This document shows positions 1 to 6,050 of a stretch of DNA of 64,000 nucleotides, piece after piece. Source of the stretch: Sphingobacteriaceae bacterium. Its GTDB lineage: Bacteria > Bacteroidota > Bacteroidia > Sphingobacteriales > Sphingobacteriaceae. Numbering within the stretch: position 1 is the first letter of the stretch; the number at the start of each line of letters is the position of its first letter. A model generated the notes under the pieces. That model was not told the origin of the DNA and did not search any database. It saw only the letters and a list, made by a program, of their open reading frames with translations. The stretch covers positions 186,001 to 250,000 of the forward strand of contig JAQSWM010000005.1 of the NCBI GenBank assembly GCA_029266635.1. Reading direction: 5' to 3'. The translations under genes were made by a program, and so were the position numbers.

Positions 1-206
1 ATGATGTAAATACAGACGAGAGCAACGTGTATCAGCCAAAAGCTGAAGTGAAAGTAAGCTCAGATAAAGTTTTGAAACCGGTGCTTGATATTTCAGGCGG
101 CGGTCAGAGCGATGCTCCGGCCTGCGGAAACTGCGGGCACATTATGGTGCGCTCAGGTACTTGCTATAAATGTCTGAACTGCGGAACGCAGGGAGGATGT
201 AGCTAA
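1..206 (+). CDS. nrdJ: Adenosylcobalamin-dependent (class II) ribonucleotide reductase, C-terminal end only
   Basis: The reading frame is open from the window edge (codons start at base 3) to the TAA at 204-206, giving the last 67 residues. The end carries a cysteine-rich zinc-ribbon-like tail, ACGNCGHIMVRSGTCYKC followed by LNCGTQGGCS. This tail is characteristic of vitamin-B12-dependent ribonucleoside-diphosphate reductases, which make deoxyribonucleotides independently of oxygen. In that family the C-terminal cysteines shuttle reducing equivalents to the active site; this is family knowledge. The catalytic domain lies outside the window and cannot be checked. A strong terminator follows 13 bases after the stop codon, so this is the end of a transcription unit. 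Confidence 0.85.
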   Translation, partial: DVNTDESNVYQPKAEVKVSSDKVLKPVLDISGGGQSDAPACGNCGHIMVRSGTCYKCLNCGTQGGCS

Positions 207-218
207 AAAGAAGAAAAA

Positions 219-246
219 GAGCCGAGCAAATGCTCGGCTCTTTTAA
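219..246 (+). terminator. Rho-independent terminator after nrdJ
   Basis: A perfect 10-bp stem (GAGCCGAGCA, 219-228, with TGCTCGGCTC, 231-240) with a 2-base AA loop is followed directly by TTTT. It sits just behind the nrdJ stop codon on the same strand. Confidence 0.9.
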
Positions 247-256
247 TAAAAAGAAA

Positions 257-285
257 ACCCAATTAAGCTCTGAACTTAATTGGGT
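257..285. repeat. Perfect 11-bp inverted repeat (hairpin)
   Basis: ACCCAATTAAG at 257-267 pairs exactly with CTTAATTGGGT at 275-285 across a 7-base loop. No T-run follows on the plus strand. On the minus strand the hairpin runs into TTTTCTTTTT, so it could terminate transcription arriving from the right, or be a structured 5' element of the short unit that follows. A smaller stem, TGCCG/CGGCA, follows at 288-306. Confidence 0.6.
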
Positions 286-341
286 CTTGCCGAGTCAACC
301 ACGGCATGGTGTTGGTTTAATCGTTGATCTAATTTCATAAT

Positions 342-452
342 ATGAAAGAAGAAATGATCGAGATTTTTTGCCCTTACATTACAAGGAATGGCAAAAGGAT
401 CTATCCCAAAAATGGAAAATATTTTCATTTTTGGGTGGAGAAAAGAAAGTAA
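342..452 (+). CDS. Putative 36-residue basic small protein
   Basis: ATG at 342 opens a 36-codon frame ending at TAA 450-452. The product is basic and aromatic, with the core IFCPYITRNGKRIYP and a C-terminal YFHFWVEKRK. It has no signal peptide and no membrane segment. The frame lies between the hairpins at 257-306 and a strong terminator at 506-536, and no other frame in this interval explains that terminator. The sequence looks protein-like and I have the impression that similar short ORFs occur in other Bacteroidota, but I cannot name a family. There is no Shine-Dalgarno, as usual in this phylum. Function unknown; it could be fortuitous. Confidence 0.45.
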   Translation: MKEEMIEIFCPYITRNGKRIYPKNGKYFHFWVEKRK

Positions 453-505
453 AGATATTAGGATTTGTTGATAACTTATGTTGTTAACTTTCCGATACCT
501 TCTTC

Positions 506-536
506 AGCCCTACCAGAACCGGTAGGGCTTTTTATT
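506..536 (+). terminator. Rho-independent terminator of the short 342-452 unit
   Basis: A perfect 9-bp stem, AGCCCTACC (506-514) with GGTAGGGCT (521-529), and a 6-base loop are followed by a T-rich tract (TTTTTATTTATT). It works in the plus direction, where the only upstream candidate is the 36-codon ORF. Confidence 0.85.
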
Positions 537-548
537 TATTCCCCTTAG

Positions 549-606
549 CTGGCGCACACATGCCGCGTGAGCCGTCCTAATTCCAACTTGAAGTCGCAAT
601 TTGCGA
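549..606. repeat. REP-like palindromic stretch
   Basis: A G+C-rich imperfect inverted repeat, GGCGCACACA (551-560) against GCGTGAGCC (565-573), is followed by a near-palindrome TCGCAATTTGCGA (594-606). The composition contrasts with the A+T-rich spacer around it. It lies directly downstream of the minus-strand ferritin-like gene. It may be a dispersed extragenic palindrome; no second copy was noticed in this window. Confidence 0.3.
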
Positions 607-629
607 TATCAAACAGCAATCAAACCTAC

Positions 630-944
630 TCACTCCACCGCCTCTTCCCCTTTTTCTCCCAGCTTCACAATATCTCCATCCTGAAAAAGTATAGCTTTTA
701 AAGTAGTTCTCCATTCAGGCTTTTTCCGTAGCAGAAACTCCAGATCCATTCCGAAATGTTTGAATTCTTCTTTTTGAGCGTTGGCCATGATGGCTTTTGC
801 CGCCTCGTCTTTTTCAACGCTGATGCGCTGTTCGTACCAGTTTATTGCTTCAGCTTCTTCAATTAGAGAAACAATCATACGTGCAAAAGTGCGGGTCTCA
901 TCCGAAAGTTCTTCCGGTGGTTCGTGGTATTGGTCAAAGCCCAT
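630..944 (-). CDS. Encapsulated-ferritin-like (EncFtn) protein, 104 aa
   Basis: The N-terminus YHEPPEELS, followed by a helical hairpin, is the hallmark of encapsulated ferritins, which oxidise and mineralise iron inside encapsulin shells. The metal and entry residues of that family are present: E29, E30, E32, W36-Y37, then E60 and H63 in EEFKH. These match the E32, W38/Y39, E62 and H65 known from Rhodospirillum rubrum EncFtn with an offset of two. Length fits the family. In known loci the encapsulin gene lies next to the cargo gene; none is present here, and the downstream side is a repeat and a terminator. The tail after residue 85 (FQDGDIVKLG) is not a targeting peptide I can recognise. 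It is probably co-transcribed with the PAS gene upstream (63-base gap). Confidence 0.8.
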   Translation of the reverse strand: MGFDQYHEPPEELSDETRTFARMIVSLIEEAEAINWYEQRISVEKDEAAKAIMANAQKEEFKHFGMDLEFLLRKKPEWRTTLKAILFQDGDIVKLGEKGEEAVE

Positions 945-1007
945 AATGTTAGTTTAGGGCATCAACAGCAAAAAAGGACCTTTAGTTTCGCTCGGTAGGC
1001 CGCCGAC

Positions 1008-1412
1008 CTAATTCTTCTCCAACTGGCTCCTTAGATCGTTGAGCAAATCCTGTTTGTTCGGCATGAGGTGCGAAGAGAAAAAGTAGCAATCTTCAAGCGT
1101 GTACCCAACAATGCTTAGCCTTTGTCCGGTTAATGGCGAGTGGGTAACGAGCGTAACCATCTTATTCTCCTCGATTTTCTGTTTCATCCGCATGTAATCG
1201 GGGTCTGCCGCGAGTGCAGGGAAAGTAGCCCACATGTTTTCTCCAATGAGTTGTTGGTCGCGGGTCTTTAGGTTATCTATAACAAAATCATTTAGGAAAA
1301 GGTAATTCCAGTTGAAGTCCAGAATGTAAATGGAATACCGCATCCGCTGAAAATGCTCAAACGGCAAATCAGAAAAACGTCTGTAAAGTGTTATTTCGAA
1401 TGGCGTACTCAC
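1008..1412 (-). CDS. Stand-alone PAS-fold protein, 134 aa
   Basis: The core has the PAS pattern: a hydrophobic strand (IYILDFNWNYLFLND), then a helix with N and L spacing, then LIGENMWATFP, the usual I/L-G-x-x-x-W/F-x-x-F/P turn of PAS domains, and later strands (TLVTHSPLTG, LSIVGYTLED). No output domain (kinase, HTH, GGDEF) is attached, and there is no signal peptide, so it is presumably a small cytoplasmic sensor or ligand-binding module. It lies 35 bases downstream of the broken phosphoesterase gene and 63 bases upstream of the ferritin-like gene on the same strand. What it senses cannot be told from sequence. Confidence 0.65.
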   Translation of the reverse strand: MSTPFEITLYRRFSDLPFEHFQRMRYSIYILDFNWNYLFLNDFVIDNLKTRDQQLIGENMWATFPALAADPDYMRMKQKIEENKMVTLVTHSPLTGQRLSIVGYTLEDCYFFSSHLMPNKQDLLNDLRSQLEKN

Positions 1413-1447
1413 GATAGGTTTAATCTCGGTTACCTTAAAATTGTTTG

Positions 1448-3242
1448 TTATTTGTATTTTAAAACTATGATTTTGCCGTCCATGGTGGTTGCAATCAACT
1501 CCTTGTTGCTTATAAAGCTGAGGGGATTGACCAAGGCGTTAGACAATTTATGAATCCACGCAAGTGAGCCGTCCTTCCGGTTAAAAGCATAAATATCGCC
1601 CGAGTTTCCAAGCGCAAATACCTTCCCGCCCCGTTCTTCCACTAAAGAAGGCGAAATGTCATACCCCATGTTCGCCGCTCCCCGCCATTTTACCTCCATG
1701 TCATTGGCATGCGAATCCATCCCAAGAACATCACCTTCCATGGTTTTAACATAAATCAAACTGCTGTCGGCAGATAAGCCCATCGATTCACGCACCCTGA
1801 TCTTTGGATCCTGCTTGCGCCAGATTACTTTGCCCGTTGCAGCATCCAGGCAGGTCATGAATCTATCTGGCGCAACTATGAATATACGGTTGTCGGTTGC
1901 CACCGGATAACAAGCCGCCGCAGAGTACATTCTGTTGGCTGCTCCGCTTTTCCACTCCCAAACCAATTTTCCACTCTGCTGATCGAGGCAATAGAATCCG
2001 TTACCCCAACTTCCAAAGTAAATATTGCCATTGTACAGCAAAGGCTTAGTCACGACGAAGCCCTGCACCTGGTCAAAGTCCCACTTCTGCTTTCCGGATA
2101 CAAGGTCATAGGCTCTGAAGTGCCCGTCTGAGCTTCCGCAGAAAACCGTGTTATTGTTTATCACTGGAGAGGCTACGATCGGTTTATCCGCAAGCGCTTT
2201 CCAAAAAACCTTTCCGTTTCTTATATCGAGACAGTACAGATTTCTATCAGTACTTGCTACTACAACGTAGTTGCCTGAAACCGCAGGCGTACTGTAGATC
2301 TTTCCACCTGTTTTTGCCACCCACTCCTCTTTACCATTTCTGGTGCGGTAGGCTTTGATCATACCGTTTGTGTTGGGAATGATAACCAGCTTGCCTGCGA
2401 TTGCGCTTCCGGCTCCTATGTCGCTATCATCCTGAACGGCCCAGCGGGCTTTTACTTCCGGGAAGCGATGGTTAGCAGCGTAGGATGGGCGAGGGTATTT
2501 TTTTTCATCTGCAGAGAAATTGTGATTTATGAGCTTGTCTGTTCCCCAGGTTGGCTTAAGCGCAACGCCCGGAGTGCGTTCATTGTACGAAACGATATCG
2601 CCGTTAACAGTTACAATATTATATCCACCGATGGAGTCTTTCGCCCGCAAATTCGACCTGCCCATAAATGCCGGGATACCTTCGAAATTCAGATGATTGT
2701 TGGCATGCCCATGCCCGCACAAAGCCAGCTGTATGTTGTGAGTTTTAAGCCTGTCAATAACTTCGTACCAGTTATTCAGCGCATTATCTTGCGGGTAGTG
2801 GTTCACAAAAACGATGGGATTTTCTTTGGGAGTTGCTGCCAGCACAGAATCCAGCCACACCAGGTTTTCCCGGGGCACTTGTCCGGGGCTCATGCGCATA
2901 TTGGGACCGCAATTTGTGCCGAGGAATAAAATGCCGTGTGATTTAAATGCAAAGGTTTCTGAGCCAAACACAGTCCTGAAGCTGTTTCCTCCACTCTCAG
3001 ACCAGTTCATATCGTGGTTGCCCGGCACGATATACCAGGGTTTATTCAGTGTATCAAAAATTGATTTTGCGAGCTTCAGTTCCTCGTCGGCGCCAAACTC
3101 TGTAATGTCGCCTGAGATAACAACAAACTCAATTACTGATATGTGTATCGCTCACGTGAGCAAATTTCCACGGCTTAACCTGTGCAGTGGCAGCAAAACT
3201 AATGGAACAGAAAAAAAGCAGAACGAACAAGAGTCTTTTCAT
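1448..3242 (-). pseudogene. Metallophosphoesterase with PQQ-type beta-propeller, disrupted by an internal frameshifting deletion
   Basis: A secreted calcineurin-like phosphoesterase fused to a PQQ/quinoprotein-like propeller. The original start is ATG at 3242: a signal peptide (MKRLLFVLLFFCSISFAATAQ), then FAHVSDTHIS with the first metal motif D32-x-H34, then a TGA at 3129-3131. The protein continues in another frame at about 3133 with VISGDITEFG (second motif), PGNHD, VNHYP and CGHGH, then propeller repeats (STPAVSG, YCLD, WKSG) up to 1448. The residues that normally separate DTHI from the GD strand, roughly 20-25 by family comparison, are absent, so a deletion of some 60-75 bases also shifted the frame. 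Restart at GTG 3028 would give 526 residues lacking the first two metal motifs. No type IX sorting tail is visible. Either a real pseudogene or an assembly error. Confidence 0.75.
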
Positions 3243-3290
3243 GGTGAGGAATAAAGCCGTTAAATTACAATTTTACGGATGCTAAATGCC

Positions 3291-3298
3291 TATATTTG
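3291..3298 (+). promoter_or_regulatory. Bacteroidota -7 box for the glutathione peroxidase gene
   Basis: TATATTTG matches the Bacteroidota -7 consensus TAnnTTTG and lies 35 bases before the ATG at 3334. A clear -33 TTTG is not seen at the usual 19-21 base distance. Confidence 0.45.
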
Positions 3299-3333
3299 TT
3301 CTGATTACAAGTTTGCCATAAATAAACCCCCAT

Positions 3334-3843
3334 ATGAAAACATTGACATTGTTATTAGCCTTCCTTTTTTTGGGAGCACCGGAAATTTACCAGTACAAAA
3401 TAGAATCTATTGAAGGAAAGAAAATAGACCTGAAGAAATATAAAGGCAAAAAGATTTTGATTGTGAACACGGCATCGAAATGCGGCTATACTCCGCAGTA
3501 CGCGGATTTGCAGAAATTAGCTGATAAGTACAAAGACAAATTGGTTGTGATTGGGTTTCCCGCTAATAACTTCGGCGGACAAGAGCCCGGCGCAAACCCG
3601 ATGATCAAAGAGTTCTGCCAGAAGAATTATGGTGTTACTTTCCCGCTTAGCAGCAAAGTGAGCGTAAAAGGTGATGATATTGATCCGCTTTTCAAATATC
3701 TTACTACAGCAGAAAATCCGGACTTTACCGGCGAGATCAAATGGAACTTTGAAAAATTCCTGATTGATGAGAACGGGAAACTGGTTCATCGCTTCCGTTC
3801 CAAAGTGACTCCGCTCTCTGAAGAGATCACGAAATATCTGTAA
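3334..3843 (+). CDS. Glutathione peroxidase family protein (cysteine type, probably thioredoxin-dependent)
   Basis: A thioredoxin-fold peroxidase that reduces hydroperoxides. The catalytic tetrad is intact: C50 in NTASKCGYT, Q83 in NFGGQEPG, and W137-N138 in KWNFEKF. A second cysteine, C95 in EFCQKNYGVTFP, lies where the resolving cysteine sits in thioredoxin-dependent members, so thioredoxin rather than glutathione is the likely reductant (inference). Residues 1-14 are a short hydrophobic leader that may be a signal peptide, placing the enzyme in the periplasm; there is no lipobox. The length of 169 residues is normal. It has its own promoter and terminator and is divergent from the broken phosphoesterase gene. 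Confidence 0.88.
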   Translation: MKTLTLLLAFLFLGAPEIYQYKIESIEGKKIDLKKYKGKKILIVNTASKCGYTPQYADLQKLADKYKDKLVVIGFPANNFGGQEPGANPMIKEFCQKNYGVTFPLSSKVSVKGDDIDPLFKYLTTAENPDFTGEIKWNFEKFLIDENGKLVHRFRSKVTPLSEEITKYL

Positions 3844-3861
3844 GAAATTAAACAAGATTGG

Positions 3862-3894
3862 AAGCCTCTTCGTTGATACGGAGAGGCTTTTTTG
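3862..3894 (+). terminator. Rho-independent terminator after the glutathione peroxidase gene
   Basis: AAGCCTCT (3862-3869) pairs with AGAGGCTT (3882-3889), followed by a T-run (3888-3893). It ends only 10 bases before the ATG of the Vsr-like gene, so that gene either has a promoter overlapping this hairpin or depends on read-through. Confidence 0.8.
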
Positions 3895-3903
3895 TTTGCA
3901 GGA

Positions 3904-4377
3904 ATGGCAAAATACGATCAGGAGAAAATAGTTGTGCCCCGGTTTGACGAGGCAAATGGCTTCTACACTACCGCTGCCCGCAGCAGCCTGATGGCAAAGA
4001 TCAGGGCAACGAACACGAAGCCGGAGGTCGCTTTGCGAAAAGCGCTTTGGGCGTTCAATATCCGCTATCGTATTAACGATAAGACCCTTCCCGGCAAGCC
4101 CGACATCGCAATTAAGAAGCATAAGCTGGTTGTTTTCATAGATGGCGAGTTCTGGCACGGGCATAATTGGGAAGAGAAGAAGAAGAAAATTAAGTCTAAC
4201 ACCGGCTATTGGATTCCAAAAATTGAGCGGAACATGCAACGGGATGTGCAGGCGACGCTTGAACTGGAGGCGATGGGATATACCGTTTTCCGTTTTTGGG
4301 AGAAACAGGTAAAAAAGGATCTTGAAGCGTGTGTTAATGAGATCGTGAACTGTATTGGTAAGCTGAAAGCACCATAA
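3904..4377 (+). CDS. Vsr-like very-short-patch-repair family endonuclease (zinc-site variant)
   Basis: A PD-(D/E)xK-type nuclease of 157 residues. Family features in order: ARSSLMAKIRATNTKPE, then RYRINDKTLPGKPDI containing the catalytic aspartate equivalent to D51 of E. coli Vsr, then VVFIDGEFWHGHNW, then FWIPKIERN-like and FRFWEK segments. Vsr enzymes nick 5' of T:G mismatches left by cytosine-methylase deamination. Relative to E. coli Vsr, the block around the second histidine reads D-G-E-F-W-H instead of H-G-C-F-W-H, and the structural-zinc cysteines (C66, C73, C117) appear replaced. No cytosine methylase lies nearby, so a mismatch-repair role is uncertain. The ATG at 3904 is preferred; an upstream TTG at 3892 falls inside the terminator. 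Confidence 0.75.
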   Translation: MAKYDQEKIVVPRFDEANGFYTTAARSSLMAKIRATNTKPEVALRKALWAFNIRYRINDKTLPGKPDIAIKKHKLVVFIDGEFWHGHNWEEKKKKIKSNTGYWIPKIERNMQRDVQATLELEAMGYTVFRFWEKQVKKDLEACVNEIVNCIGKLKAP

Positions 4378-4410
4378 TCCTTGTAAGTTTTTTGTGGCGA
4401 AGAGATTGAT

Positions 4411-4443
4411 TTTGGCATTAAGAGCATTGTTTTGTTACATTTA
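4411..4443 (+). promoter_or_regulatory. Candidate sigma-ABfr-type promoter of the first sulfatase
   Basis: TTTG at 4411-4414, a 21-base spacer, then TACATTTA at 4436-4443. This is one mismatch from the TTTG-N19-21-TAnnTTTG consensus and lies about 50 bases before the ATG at 4494. Confidence 0.4.
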
Positions 4444-4493
4444 AGAAATAAACAAGCTGCCAAACTTGTCTGTGGGCGGCTCTCAACGCCAAT

Positions 4494-5948
4494 ATGTACA
4501 ACCATCTTTTCAAGGTTCTCCCTCTTCTGATAGGAATATTTGCATGCTCTGGGTCAGCAGTGTTAGCTCAAAAACCAACTCAGAAGCCAAATGTGATTAT
4601 TTTGCTCGCTGATGATATGCGTGCAAAAACCATTCACGCACTCGGCAATAACGAGGTAATTACGCCCAATCTGGACAAGCTGGTAAAAAGTGGAGTTGCT
4701 TTCCCTCACGCCTACAACATGGGCGGCCATACCGGGGCAGTTTGCGTTTCCAGTCGTGCAATGTTGATGACGGGGCAAACCATCCATAAGCTCGGCGATG
4801 ACATTACTGAAATACCAAAAGATTACACGCTCTTAGGTAAGCTTCTTAGTTCATCGGGCTACAAAACGTATGGTGTGGGCAAGTGGCACAACGGTGTTCC
4901 CTCATATGTGCAAAGCTTCCGCGGAGGCGATGAGATCATGTTTGGCGGTATGACCTCGTCTCAATGGAATATTCCATTAAACCATTTTAACAAGGATGGC
5001 ATTTATGACCATGCCTACACCCCGTCCGATCCCGCTAACCGCGATCTTTCCAGGATAGCCGATCACGTTTATGAGGGCAGGCATTCTGCCGAAATCTTCG
5101 CAGACGCAGCCGTAAAATATTTGAAGTCGGAAAAAGGAACTGATCCATTTTTCTTATACGTGGCGTTTACAACTCCGCACGATCCAAGGCAAATGCCTAA
5201 GGAATATCTGGAGATGTACGATACTGCTAAAATATCTCTTCCTGTAAATTTTTTGCCTGAGCATCCTTTCGACAATGGCCACATGCACGGCCGCGATGAG
5301 AAGCTGCTCGGCTTCCCGCGAAAGCCCGATGAGGTGAAAAGAGAAATCAGGGATTATTATGCCATCATCACCCACCTTGATGCGCAGATCGGCAGGATCA
5401 TGGATGCGCTGAAGGCATCCGGGCAGTTGGAAAATACCATTGTTGTTTTTGCCGGTGACAATGGCCTGGCGCTGGGTCAGCACGGCTTGATGGGCAAGCA
5501 AAATTTATACGAACATACGGTCGGCGTGCCGATGGTTTGGAGCGGTCCCGGCATTGCGAAAGGCAAACAAAGCAGCGCTTATAGCTACCTTGTGGATATC
5601 TACCCCACGCTCTGCGATCTGCTGAAGATTAAAAAGCCGGCAACTGTTGATGGTTCAAGTTTTTCTGCAAGCCTGAAAGATCCGTCTAAATCAAATCACA
5701 AAGAGATGTTCTTCGCTTTCCGCGATTTGCAGCGGGCGGTAAGCGATACCCGATATAAGCTCATCGAATACAATGTCAAGAAGGTTAGGACAACGCAGTT
5801 GTTTGATCTGAAAACTGATCCTTACGAAATGAATAACTTAGCCGGTAACCTCGAATACAAAGCTACTCTCGCCCGGCTGAGAAATGATCTTCTTGCACAT
5901 AAATCCACCTCAGGTGATGCTGAAAGCTCGTTTTGGGTGGGATTTTAA
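4494..5948 (+). CDS. Secreted family S1 sulfatase, 484 aa
   Basis: Formylglycine-dependent sulfatase hydrolysing sulfate esters in the periplasm or at the surface. The signal peptide ends near SAVLAQ (21-26). Metal-binding DD lies at residues 40-41 in LADDMR. The modified cysteine is C84 in CVSSRAMLMTG, here with serine at the third position instead of the usual proline. VGKWH (about 130) and a second DN pair in FAGDNGLALGQHG follow, where the N and H bind metal or sulfate. Choline-sulfatase or iduronate-sulfatase-like subfamilies are possible; the substrate cannot be read from sequence. It is the first gene of the SusCD locus, 102 bases upstream of susC, and may be transcribed separately or as the leading gene. 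Confidence 0.88.
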   Translation: MYNHLFKVLPLLIGIFACSGSAVLAQKPTQKPNVIILLADDMRAKTIHALGNNEVITPNLDKLVKSGVAFPHAYNMGGHTGAVCVSSRAMLMTGQTIHKLGDDITEIPKDYTLLGKLLSSSGYKTYGVGKWHNGVPSYVQSFRGGDEIMFGGMTSSQWNIPLNHFNKDGIYDHAYTPSDPANRDLSRIADHVYEGRHSAEIFADAAVKYLKSEKGTDPFFLYVAFTTPHDPRQMPKEYLEMYDTAKISLPVNFLPEHPFDNGHMHGRDEKLLGFPRKPDEVKREIRDYYAIITHLDAQIGRIMDALKASGQLENTIVVFAGDNGLALGQHGLMGKQNLYEHTVGVPMVWSGPGIAKGKQSSAYSYLVDIYPTLCDLLKIKKPATVDGSSFSASLKDPSKSNHKEMFFAFRDLQRAVSDTRYKLIEYNVKKVRTTQLFDLKTDPYEMNNLAGNLEYKATLARLRNDLLAHKSTSGDAESSFWVGF

Positions 5949-6050
5949 CGCATAAAACCACAAAATTTAATACCCTTATTGTAAAGCCTATCGATAAAAA
6001 TTCATTCCCTGTCAACTAACCAAACTAACCAATCTTAATCAATCCTAAAC

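Noticed and set aside
1448-3028. Type IX secretion sorting domain on the phosphoesterase/propeller protein
   Set aside because: The C-terminus ends in the last propeller strand (GKIIVLKYK) with no additional Ig-like sorting domain.
3892-3903. TTG start adding four residues to the Vsr-like protein
   Set aside because: It falls inside the T-tract of the glutathione peroxidase terminator; the ATG at 3904 fits the family start.
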